A stretch of DNA of 7,368 nt from an uncultured Clostridia bacterium (lineage in GTDB: Bacteria; Bacillota_A; Clostridia; Christensenellales; CAG-138): contig CAMYWS010000051.1 of NCBI GenBank assembly GCA_947302865.1, positions 1 through 7,368 of the forward strand. Reading direction: 5' to 3'. Each line of letters opens with the position of its first letter. Positions within the stretch are counted from its first letter, which is position 1. Under the pieces are notes generated by a model that ran no database searches, was not told the origin of the DNA, and saw nothing but the letters and a program-made list of their open reading frames with translations. A program made the position numbers and the translations under genes. Of this stretch, positions 1 through 6,479 are shown piece after piece.

Positions 1-1
1 G

Positions 2-37
2 GTGTCGCCGACAAAGCTATTACGCGAACAGGAATAA
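2..37 (+). CDS. C-terminal tail of an upstream gene, possibly an FtsX/MacB-type permease (partial)
   Basis: Only the last 11 codons and a TAA stop are present, reading VSPTKLLREQE. A serine/proline followed by a Leu-Leu-Arg-Glu tail resembles the C-termini of many FtsX/MacB-family ABC permeases. The next gene, 18 bases on, encodes exactly the kind of ATPase that pairs with such permeases. Because no permease follows that ATPase, the membrane subunit should lie upstream. The other two forward frames also stay open across this stretch and stop inside the ATPase gene (at 68 and 75), so the frame assignment is inferred from tail resemblance and spacing and is not proven. Confidence 0.45.
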   Translation: MSPTKLLREQE

Positions 38-55
38 TCCGGAAAGGGGATCATC

Positions 56-727
56 ATGGAAATTCTGAAAGCTGACAATGTATCTTTCTCCTATGTCAAC
101 CGGTTCCAGCGGGTGGACGCCGTGAAAAACGTCTCGTGTGCATTCGAGACAGGCAAGGCGTACGCCGTCGTCGGCAAGAGCGGCAGCGGCAAAACGACGC
201 TTCTGTCCATGCTCGGGGGGCTCGAAAACCCGACCGAGGGCGAGGTGTTGTTTGAAGGGACGCCGCTTCGCACGGTGGACCGCGACGCGTACCGCCGCGA
301 CAGCGCCGCCGTGATCTATCAGAGCTTAAATCTGTTTCCGCTGCTCTCTGCAGTCGAAAACGTCATGTACCCGCTGAAGCTGCGAGGCGTGCCGACGGCG
401 GAGGCGATGGAACGCGCCGAAAAAGCGCTGCGCTCTGTGGACATCAAGCCGGAGCAGTTCAAGCGCCTGCCGTCGCGGCTTTCGGGCGGCGAGCAGCAGC
501 GCGTGGCGATCGCGCGGGCGGTGTGCGCCGACAACCGGATCATCCTTGCCGACGAACCGACCGGCAACCTCGACATCACCAACGGCGATCAGGTCGTTTC
601 GATCCTTTTGAAGCTTGCGCACGAGGAGGACCGCTGCGTCATCATCGTGACGCACGATCTCGAGATCGCGGCCGAGGCCGACGAGATCCTGATGATGAAG
701 GACGGCGTGATGGAGCGCGAACCGTAA
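56..727 (+). CDS. ABC transporter ATP-binding protein, MacB/LolD (antimicrobial peptide / lipoprotein export) type
   Basis: This is a complete 223-residue nucleotide-binding subunit that should hydrolyse ATP on the cytoplasmic face to drive a partner permease. Every ABC motif is visible: Walker A GKSGSGKT at 40-47, Q-loop Gln89, signature LSGGEQQR at 142-149, Walker B ILADEP at 163-168 with catalytic Glu167, D-loop NLD at 171-173 and switch His200. The wording ADEPTGNLD and the short single-domain length are typical of the MacB/LolD/FtsE/BceA group, whose permeases are FtsX-like. The start is supported by an AAAGGGGA ribosome binding site at 43-50, five bases before ATG. A terminator directly follows, so this is probably the last gene of its operon, with the permease upstream. 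The substrate cannot be told: peptide or antibiotic efflux and lipoprotein or cell-wall roles are all possible. The family call is firm; the role is inference. Confidence 0.93.
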   Translation: MEILKADNVSFSYVNRFQRVDAVKNVSCAFETGKAYAVVGKSGSGKTTLLSMLGGLENPTEGEVLFEGTPLRTVDRDAYRRDSAAVIYQSLNLFPLLSAVENVMYPLKLRGVPTAEAMERAEKALRSVDIKPEQFKRLPSRLSGGEQQRVAIARAVCADNRIILADEPTGNLDITNGDQVVSILLKLAHEEDRCVIIVTHDLEIAAEADEILMMKDGVMEREP

Positions 728-745
728 TCCATGATCCGTATCAAC

Positions 746-774
746 GGAAATGCTGTGCTGCATTTCCTTTTTTT
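746..774 (+). terminator. Intrinsic terminator after the ABC ATPase gene
   Basis: A perfect 8-bp inverted repeat, GGAAATGC (746-753) and GCATTTCC (760-767), encloses a 6-base loop and runs straight into seven T residues (768-774). This is the classic shape of a Rho-independent terminator. It lies 18 bases after the ABC ATPase stop codon and just before the plsX promoter, so it separates the export operon from the lipid genes. Confidence 0.88.
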
Positions 775-775
775 C

Positions 776-804
776 TTGCATCCCGGCGGAAATTGGGGTA
801 TAAT
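776..804 (+). promoter_or_regulatory. Sigma-A-type promoter for plsX
   Basis: A TTGCAT -35 box (776-781) and a perfect TATAAT -10 box (799-804) are separated by the ideal 17 bases. Transcription should start near 811, giving a leader of about 45 bases before plsX. The -35 box begins one base after the T-tract of the preceding terminator. No operator resembling the known FapR site was recognised here. Confidence 0.85.
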
Positions 805-816
805 AAATAGATTAAA

Positions 817-833
817 GCGATCGGAAGGATCGT
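817..833 (+). other. Small hairpin in the plsX leader
   Basis: CGATC (818-822) and GATCG (828-832) can pair around a 5-base loop, and a G-U pair (817/833) extends the stem. It sits just after the predicted transcription start and ends 13 bases before the plsX ribosome binding site. The stem is short, so a function, such as 5'-end protection of the mRNA, is only a possibility. Confidence 0.35.
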
Positions 834-856
834 AGATTTACGGAGCGAGGGGAATT

Positions 857-1873
857 ATGAAGCTTGCAGTTGACGTGATGGGCGGCGACAATGCGCCGGA
901 ATGTGTGCTGGACGGCGTTCTGGCATTTTTGAAAGAACCGGAAGCGAAGGGCGTGAATCTCCGGTTATTCGGCAACGAGGACGTTTTGAGGGCGTTTTCG
1001 GTGGCGCACCCGGAGATTGCGGATCGGGTCGAAACGGTCTTCACAACCGAGACGATCGGCATGGGCGAGCATCCGACCGAGGCGATCCGCAAAAAGAAGG
1101 ATTCAAGTCTGGTGAAGGCGCTCGAAGCCGTGCGCGACAAGGAAGCGGACTGCTTCTTTTCCGCAGGCAGTACCGGCGCGGTGCTGACCGGCGCGACGCT
1201 GATCGTGCGGCGGCATAAGGGCATCAAGCGTCCGGCACTTGCCACGCTGATCCCGACGACGGCGGGCACCGTGACCGAGATCCTCGACTGCGGCGCGAAC
1301 ACGGACTGCAAGCCGGGGTATCTCGTGCAGTTCGCGCTGATGGGCGCGGCGTACCTCGAAGCGGTCGAGGACGTCAAAAACCCGCGGGTCGGGCTTCTTT
1401 GCAACGGCACCGAGGAGGAGAAGGGCAACGCGCTCACAAAGGAGGCGCATCAGCGCCTGAAGACGGTCGAAGGTCTGAACTTTGTCGGAAACGTCGAAGC
1501 GCGGGACCTGACAAGCGGCGCGGTCGACGTGCTGGTCTGCGACGGGTTCGACGGCAACGTGATGCTGAAAACGACCGAGGGCGTGGCAAAGTGGATCAGT
1601 ACCATGCTCAAAAAGACGCTGATGGAATCGACGCGCGGCAAGCTTGCCGGGCTGATCGGGAAGTCCTCGTTTGCGCAGCTCAAGAAAAAGCTGGACTATA
1701 CCGAATACGGCGGCGCGCCGTTACTCGGCATCAACGGCGGTGTCATCAAGGGACACGGCAGCTCCGACGCAAAGTCCGTCAAGGTTTGTCTGCTGCAGGC
1801 GACGCGGCTTGTGCGCGGGGGCGTGACCGAAAAGATCGGCAAGTTCGCGGAGACGCTGAACATTGAGGATTGA
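857..1873 (+). CDS. plsX: Phosphate acyltransferase PlsX
   Basis: PlsX converts acyl-ACP plus phosphate into acyl-phosphate, the acyl donor used by PlsY in the first step of phosphatidic acid synthesis. It is a soluble protein that associates peripherally with the membrane. The 338-residue length matches the family. Conserved stretches are MGGDNAP at 8-14, LDCGANTDCKP at 143-153, CDGFDGNV around 228-235, and the block from EYGGAPLLG (283) to HGSSDAK (306). The ATG start is set by GAGGGGA at 847-853 a few bases upstream and by the usual N-terminus (MKLAVDVMGGD). The gene has its own promoter and is followed 68 bases later by acpP, whose product carries the acyl substrate. In B. subtilis fapR lies before plsX and fabD-fabG lie between plsX and acpA; none of these is present here, and an ABC ATPase gene lies upstream instead. 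No truncation or missing motif was seen. Confidence 0.97.
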   Translation: MKLAVDVMGGDNAPECVLDGVLAFLKEPEAKGVNLRLFGNEDVLRAFSVAHPEIADRVETVFTTETIGMGEHPTEAIRKKKDSSLVKALEAVRDKEADCFFSAGSTGAVLTGATLIVRRHKGIKRPALATLIPTTAGTVTEILDCGANTDCKPGYLVQFALMGAAYLEAVEDVKNPRVGLLCNGTEEEKGNALTKEAHQRLKTVEGLNFVGNVEARDLTSGAVDVLVCDGFDGNVMLKTTEGVAKWISTMLKKTLMESTRGKLAGLIGKSSFAQLKKKLDYTEYGGAPLLGINGGVIKGHGSSDAKSVKVCLLQATRLVRGGVTEKIGKFAETLNIED

Positions 1874-1898
1874 CAAAACCGCCGTTTTTCGGTAGAAT
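1870..1898 (+). promoter_or_regulatory. Strong sigma-A-type promoter for acpP, overlapping the plsX stop codon
   Basis: A perfect TTGACA -35 box (1870-1875) and a TAGAAT -10 box (1893-1898), one mismatch from consensus, are 17 bases apart. The -35 box contains the TGA stop codon of plsX (1871-1873). Transcription should begin near 1905, leaving a leader of about 37 bases. This fits the very high demand for acyl carrier protein and makes acpP at least partly independent of the plsX promoter. Confidence 0.88.
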
Positions 1899-1913
1899 AA
1901 CCAAGTGATCGAA

Positions 1914-1929
1914 TCGTCCTTCGGGACGG
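1914..1929 (+). promoter_or_regulatory. UUCG-tetraloop hairpin in the acpP leader next to the ribosome binding site
   Basis: CGTCC (1915-1919) and GGACG (1924-1928) pair around a TTCG loop, making the C(UUCG)G tetraloop known to be unusually stable; a U-G pair (1914/1929) can extend it. The stem ends just before the AGGGAG ribosome binding site (1931-1936). It may protect the 5' end of a short, abundant mRNA or keep the ribosome site open. The structure is read directly; the role is inference. Confidence 0.6.
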
Positions 1930-1941
1930 AAGGGAGTTATC

Positions 1942-2163
1942 ATGGAATTCGAAAAAATCTGCGAGATCATCGGCAAACAGCTGGACATTGATCCCAAGAG
2001 CATTACGATGGATAGCCATCTCGTGGAGGATCTGCATGCGGATTCTCTGGACGTAGTCGAGCTCGTCATGGATCTGGAACAGGAATTCGACACCGAGATC
2101 CCCGATGAAGAACTGCCTAAAGTGCAGACCGTCGGCGATATTCTTCGTTATCTGCAGAAATAA
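1942..2163 (+). CDS. acpP: Acyl carrier protein
   Basis: ACP is the small acidic cytoplasmic protein that holds fatty-acyl intermediates as thioesters on a 4'-phosphopantetheine arm during fatty acid and phospholipid synthesis. The 73-residue, strongly acidic sequence has the expected four-helix layout. The attachment motif DLHADSLD at 30-37 places the modified serine at Ser35. The usual motif is DLGADSLD; His32 replaces the common Gly, a position known to vary. The [10 protein letters not shown] helix after the motif, which contacts partner enzymes, is canonical. The start is fixed by AGGGAG at 1931-1936, five bases before ATG. The gene has its own near-consensus promoter and its own terminator, so it probably makes a short, abundant monocistronic mRNA. 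Its position after plsX supports a role in primary lipid synthesis and not in a polyketide or other specialised pathway. Confidence 0.97.
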   Translation: MEFEKICEIIGKQLDIDPKSITMDSHLVEDLHADSLDVVELVMDLEQEFDTEIPDEELPKVQTVGDILRYLQK

Positions 2164-2186
2164 GCGGAAACAGGCAAGTCGAACCG

Positions 2187-2215
2187 AACCCGCACGCAAT
2201 CGGTGCGGGTTTTTT
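2187..2215 (+). terminator. Intrinsic terminator between acpP and rnc
   Basis: CCCGCAC (2189-2195) and GTGCGGG (2203-2209) form a GC-rich 7-bp stem with a 7-base loop, followed by six T residues (2210-2215). Two A residues before the stem (2187-2188) can pair with the first two T residues. It lies 23 bases after the acpP stop codon and ends 17 bases before the rnc ATG. It should stop most acpP transcripts, so rnc-smc-ftsY probably receives only read-through. Confidence 0.9.
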
Positions 2216-2232
2216 GGTAAAGTGAATCGCGT

Positions 2233-2922
2233 ATGCTGACAAAAGAACATTTAACCGAATTACAGAGCCGCATCGGGTACACGTTTGAAAATCCCGAGTA
2301 TCTTCGGCGCGCGCTGATGCACTCGTCGTTCGTGCCCGGCACGGGTGGCGACAACGAGCGCATGGAGTTTTTGGGCGACGCGGTGCTGGAGCTTTGCGTT
2401 TCCGAGGAGCTGTTTTTCCGCTTTCCGAACATGCAGGAGGGGCAGCTGACGAAAAGCCGCGCGTCGATCGTATGCGAATCGGCGCTGTTCGAAGCGGCAA
2501 AGGGCGTCGGGCTCGGCGAACACCTGCTTCTGGGGCACGGCGAGGACGCGAGCGGCGGGCGTGAAAAGCCCTCGATCCTGTCTGACGCGTTCGAAGCGGT
2601 GATCGCGGCGATCTATCTGGACGGCGGCTTTATTCCCGCGCGCGCGTTCATCCGCCGGTTCGTGCTGCCGTTACTCGACCTTTCCGGGAAGGTTTTCGAA
2701 AAGGATCACAAGACGCGGCTGCAGGAGCTGATCCACGCGAAAACGCACGGGAAACAGGTGATCTACCGGCTCGTCGGCGAAACGGGACCGGATCACGACA
2801 AGACCTTTACGATGCAGGCGCTGCTGGAGGAAAAGATCCTCGGCGAGGGCAGCGGACATTCAAAACAGAGCGCGGGACAGGCGGCGGCCGCGGACGCGCT
2901 TTCGAGGCTGGAAGCAAAATGA
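2233..2922 (+). CDS. rnc: Ribonuclease III
   Basis: RNase III cuts double-stranded RNA, including the 30S rRNA precursor and structured mRNAs, as a Mg2+-dependent homodimer. The 229-residue protein has the usual two domains. The catalytic domain (about 1-150) carries the signature NERMEFLGDAVLEL at 41-54, with Glu42, Glu45 and Asp49, and the second metal-binding pair in LSDAFEA (Asp118, Glu121). A double-stranded RNA-binding domain (about 158-226) includes the GPDHDKTF and GSGHSKQSA blocks. All active-site residues are present. The ATG is the only plausible start: an in-frame stop lies at 2218-2220, and the next Met would remove the conserved IGYTF segment. No convincing ribosome binding site precedes it; the 17 bases after the terminator contain only a weak AAAGTGA. 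The stop codon overlaps the smc start as ATGA, suggesting translational coupling. Confidence 0.96.
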   Translation: MLTKEHLTELQSRIGYTFENPEYLRRALMHSSFVPGTGGDNERMEFLGDAVLELCVSEELFFRFPNMQEGQLTKSRASIVCESALFEAAKGVGLGEHLLLGHGEDASGGREKPSILSDAFEAVIAAIYLDGGFIPARAFIRRFVLPLLDLSGKVFEKDHKTRLQELIHAKTHGKQVIYRLVGETGPDHDKTFTMQALLEEKILGEGSGHSKQSAGQAAAADALSRLEAK

Positions 2923-5900
2923 GACTCACCAGACTGGACATATCCGGCTTCAAGTCGTTTGCGAAAAAGACCGAGCTCCAATTCGGCTCGGGTATCACGG
3001 CGGTCATCGGACCGAACGGCAGCGGCAAGAGCAATATTTCCGACGCGGTGCGCTGGGTGCTCGGCGAGCAAAGCGCGCGTGCTTTGCGCGGCTCGAAGAT
3101 GGAGGACGTCATCTTCAACGGTACGCAGAAGCGCAAGCCGCTGTCGATGTGCGAGGTCACGCTGACGTTCGACAACGGTGATCATCTGCTTCCGATCGAG
3201 TACGACGAGGTCGCGGTGACGCGCCGCATGTTCCGCTCGGGCGAGAGCGAATACGTGCTGAACGGGCGCACCTGCCGGCTGAAGGACATCTCCGAGCTGT
3301 TTCGCGACACGGGCATCGGCAAGGACGGCTACTCGATCATTTCGCAGGGACGCGTCGACGAGATCCTTTCGAACAAGTCCGGCGACCGCAGAACGGCGCT
3401 TGAGGAAGCCGCGGGCGTGATGCGCTACCGCGTGCGCAAGGAGGAAGCCGAACGCAAGCTTGAAAACGCCGAGCGCAACATGGAGCGCATTGCGGATATG
3501 CTGAAAGAACTCGGCGAACGGCTGGAGCCCTTAAAGGAGCAGAGCGCGACCGCGCGGGTATTCTTGAAGCTTCGCGAAGAGCTGAAAGACCTCGAGGTCA
3601 ACCTGTTCCTCTACAACAGCGACCGCATGCGCGAACGCATCAAAGTTCTGCAGGAACAGACGGAAGCGTTGGAAGCGGAGATCGCGCTGAACGAGGAGAA
3701 GAACCGCACGCTCGGCGAACAGTCGCTTGCTCTTGAGGCGCAGGTGCGCGAGATCGACGAACGCGCAAGCGCACAGCAGAACAAGGTCATCGAAATGCTG
3801 TCCGGCGTGGAGTCGCACGTCGGCGAAAGCAATCTTCTGATCGAGCGGCGCGAGCACGCCAGAAAGGAGATCGTGCGCGTGACCGGCGAACGCGACGGCG
3901 CAAAGCGCGCGTGCGCGGAGTTAGAGGCGCAGATCACGGCGAACGGACAGGACGACGAAAACGTCGAGGAGCTCGGCGCACTCTCGGAGGAGATCGAAAC
4001 GGAGACCGAAGCGATCCGCGGCATGGACGAAGCGATCGCGGCGCGCGAAGCGACGGTCGAAGCGCGGAAGGCCGAAGTCATGGAGGCGATGAACCGCCTT
4101 GCGGACGCAAAGAGCGACCTCTCCCGCTTCGATACGATGGCGGCGGCGCTGAAGGACCGTCTCATCGCGCTCGACGGCGAGGAAACCGAAGCAACGGCAA
4201 AGGTCGACGCGCTCCGAAAGGAAGCGGAGGACGCGAAAAAGACCGAACAGGCGCAGGCGGCGAAGATGAACGAGCACGTCGCGGCACGCAAGACCGCGCA
4301 GCGCGAGCGGCTCGAAATGGAATCGGATTTCCTTGCCATGCAGGCGGAGCTTCGCGTATGCGAACAGAACGTCGGCGCGCTGTCTTCGCGCGAGCGTGTG
4401 CTTTCCGAAATGGTGCGTTCGCACGAGGGCTATCAGAACAGCGTCCGCGCTGTGCTGACCGCGGCGGAGACCGATGCGACGCTGAAAGGATGTGTCATCG
4501 GTCCGGTTGCGGAACTGTTGAAGGTCCCGAAAAAATACGAAACCGCGATCGGCATGTCGCTGGGCGGTTCGCTCCAGAACATCGTCGCACCGACGGCAGA
4601 GGACGCGAAAACGGTCATCGAGTACGCGAGAAAGAACGATCTCGGGCGTGTGACCCTGCTGCCTCTCACGCTGCTCATGCCGAATCCGCTGAATGAAAAG
4701 GAGCGCGCGCTGCTCAAAGAACCCGGCGTCGTCGGGCTTGCGAGCGAGCTTGTCACCTGCGATAAGCACGTATCCGTCGTTGCGGACTATCTGCTCGGAC
4801 GCACGGTCGTTACCGATTCGCTCGACGCGGCGATCGCGCTGCGCAGGAAATCCAAAAACGCGTTCCATATCGCAACGCTCCTCGGTGATTTTCTGTCGAC
4901 CGGCGGCACGATGACGGGCGGCAGTCTCAAAAAGACGGGCTTCTCGCTTTTGGGACGCGAGCGTGAGGTCGAAGAGATCAGAAAACAATTGAAGACCGCG
5001 GAGAAAGCGGTTACCGATAAACAGAACCAGATCGAAGCGCAGAAGAAACAGATGCTTCAAAAGGACGTGCAGATCGACGGCTTCCTCGGCGCGGCGCATG
5101 AGGACGAGCTGGAGCTTGTGCGTTTGAAGGAACAGTGCGAGATCATCGATCGCGATCTCAAAGACGCCGAAGAAGCCGTGCAGGAGCTCAGGGACGAGCG
5201 CGGCGACGTCAAAGAGAGCATCGCCGATATCGAAAAGCGGCGCGCGGCGGCGGCGTCCGTGGAGAGCGACATTCAGAAGCAGAATCTTGCGAGCACGGAG
5301 GATATCCGCAAGGAGCAGCTTTCGATCGCGGAGGCAAAGAACGCCCGCGAACTGCGCGTTACTGCGCTCACCGAACGGCGTATTCGCCTTGCCGCGCTCG
5401 AAAAGGAAGCCGATGCGCGGCGCGCGGAGCATCACCGGCTCACGCGAGAGCTTGCTTTGACCGAACAGCGCGTGCAGTCCTTTGATGCGGAAATCAAAAC
5501 GCTCGAGGCGTCGGTCGCCGCGGCGGATGCGCGCCTTTCCGAAATGGAACAGAGCATTTCCGGCGAGCAGGCGGAACTGAACCGCGCAAAGGAGGAGCAA
5601 TCGAAGCTCGAAACGGAGCGCACGCGGCTGAACGATCTTCTGAGCCAGTACCGGCGCGAGCGCGACGCGCTTTCGGATTCGTACCGCACGCTTGGCGAGC
5701 GCAAGCACAAAAACGAGCTGCAGACGAGCCGCATGGAGATGGAGCTCAAGGCGAGCGCGGACCGCATCTGGGAGGACTACGAGCTTACTTACGAGAACGC
5801 GCAGGCACTTCGGCATGACATCGCGGTCGGCGCGACGCAAAGCCGCGTCAGCGCGCTGAAAACGGAGATCCGCGGGCTCGGCGACGTCAACGTTTCCGCG

Positions 5901-6479
5901 ATCGAGGACTACCGCACGGTGTCCGAACGGCATGAATCGCTCTCGACGCAGTACGCCGATCTCGAAAAGGCGAAGATGGATCTGTATACACTGATCGGAC
6001 AGCTTACCAAAACGATGGAGCAGACATTCATTGTTGAGTTCCAAAAGATCCAGCAGAACTTTGCGGATACGTTCGTCGAGCTGTTCGGCGGCGGACACGC
6101 GGAGCTGCGGCTTTCGGACAAAAACGACGTATTGAACTGCGACATCGACATCATTGCGCAGCCCCCGGGAAAGAAACTGCAGCTGTTGTCGCTGCTGTCG
6201 GGCGGCGAACGCGCGCTCACGGCGATCGCGCTGCTGTTTGCCATGCTGAAGCTGAAAGCGCCGGCGTTCTGCGTGCTCGACGAGATCGAGACCTCGCTGG
6301 ACGAGGCGAACGTGTCGAAGTTCGCGAACTATCTCAAGGCGTACTCCGCGGGAACGCAGTTCATCATCATCACGCACCGCAAGGGCAGCATGGAAGTCTG
6401 CGATACGCTTTACGGCGTCGCAATGGAAGAAAAAGGCATTTCGAGCATCGTCTCGGCAAGATTCGGAGAAACGGCATAA
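2919..6479 (+). CDS. smc: Chromosome partition protein SMC
   Basis: SMC is the large ATPase that, with ScpA and ScpB, forms the bacterial condensin complex that organises and segregates the chromosome. The 1186-residue length is typical. The N-terminal head has Walker A GPNGSGKS at 31-38 and a Q-loop at Gln143 (ISQGRVDEIL). A first coiled-coil arm spans about 165-510. The globular hinge (about 520-670) begins near GCVIGPV and ends at GGTMTGGS (662-669). A second arm of charged heptad-like sequence follows to about 1030. The C-terminal head has the ABC signature LSGGE at 1093-1097, Walker B VLDEIE with Asp1121 and Glu1122, and the D-loop SLDEANV. The ATG lies inside the rnc stop (ATGA) with only a weak GAGG upstream, so coupling to rnc is likely. 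The start fits the family's usual N-terminus (MRLTRLDISGFKSF). The stop overlaps ftsY by one base. No frameshift or missing motif was seen. Confidence 0.98.
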   Translation: MRLTRLDISGFKSFAKKTELQFGSGITAVIGPNGSGKSNISDAVRWVLGEQSARALRGSKMEDVIFNGTQKRKPLSMCEVTLTFDNGDHLLPIEYDEVAVTRRMFRSGESEYVLNGRTCRLKDISELFRDTGIGKDGYSIISQGRVDEILSNKSGDRRTALEEAAGVMRYRVRKEEAERKLENAERNMERIADMLKELGERLEPLKEQSATARVFLKLREELKDLEVNLFLYNSDRMRERIKVLQEQTEALEAEIALNEEKNRTLGEQSLALEAQVREIDERASAQQNKVIEMLSGVESHVGESNLLIERREHARKEIVRVTGERDGAKRACAELEAQITANGQDDENVEELGALSEEIETETEAIRGMDEAIAAREATVEARKAEVMEAMNRLADAKSDLSRFDTMAAALKDRLIALDGEETEATAKVDALRKEAEDAKKTEQAQAAKMNEHVAARKTAQRERLEMESDFLAMQAELRVCEQNVGALSSRERVLSEMVRSHEGYQNSVRAVLTAAETDATLKGCVIGPVAELLKVPKKYETAIGMSLGGSLQNIVAPTAEDAKTVIEYARKNDLGRVTLLPLTLLMPNPLNEKERALLKEPGVVGLASELVTCDKHVSVVADYLLGRTVVTDSLDAAIALRRKSKNAFHIATLLGDFLSTGGTMTGGSLKKTGFSLLGREREVEEIRKQLKTAEKAVTDKQNQIEAQKKQMLQKDVQIDGFLGAAHEDELELVRLKEQCEIIDRDLKDAEEAVQELRDERGDVKESIADIEKRRAAAASVESDIQKQNLASTEDIRKEQLSIAEAKNARELRVTALTERRIRLAALEKEADARRAEHHRLTRELALTEQRVQSFDAEIKTLEASVAAADARLSEMEQSISGEQAELNRAKEEQSKLETERTRLNDLLSQYRRERDALSDSYRTLGERKHKNELQTSRMEMELKASADRIWEDYELTYENAQALRHDIAVGATQSRVSALKTEIRGLGDVNVSAIEDYRTVSERHESLSTQYADLEKAKMDLYTLIGQLTKTMEQTFIVEFQKIQQNFADTFVELFGGGHAELRLSDKNDVLNCDIDIIAQPPGKKLQLLSLLSGGERALTAIALLFAMLKLKAPAFCVLDEIETSLDEANVSKFANYLKAYSAGTQFIIITHRKGSMEVCDTLYGVAMEEKGISSIVSARFGETA

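Noticed and set aside
326..781. A 151-codon open frame on the - strand, opposite the ABC ATPase gene
   Set aside because: It overlaps a complete ABC ATPase with every motif, has no recognisable domain, and its start lies in the terminator region. It is a shadow frame.
805..856. A possible riboswitch or FapR operator in the plsX leader
   Set aside because: The leader is only about 45 bases, too short for a known riboswitch, and no match to the FapR operator was recognised. Only a small hairpin is present.
838..1437. A 199-codon open frame on the - strand, opposite plsX
   Set aside because: It has no recognisable domain and lies across a fully conserved plsX and its ribosome binding site.
3911..4696. 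A 261-codon + strand open frame inside smc in another frame
   Set aside because: Its product is low-complexity and rich in Arg and Gly, as expected from reading GC-rich coiled-coil codons out of frame. The smc frame is continuous and canonical across the same bases.
3500..5800. Repetitive Glu/Ala/Lys/Arg-rich sequence resembling DNA repeats
   Set aside because: The repetitiveness comes from the coiled-coil arms of SMC and recurring codons such as GAG, GCG and CGC. No exact tandem or dispersed DNA repeat was seen.
3921..6377. An 818-codon open frame on the - strand, opposite smc
   Set aside because: It is codon-aligned with smc (same codon boundaries), so its stops could arise only where smc uses TTA, CTA or TCA, which this GC-rich gene avoids. 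It opens with GTG, gives a composition rich in Arg and Leu with no recognisable domain, and lies wholly within an intact, well-recognised smc. It is a codon-bias artefact.
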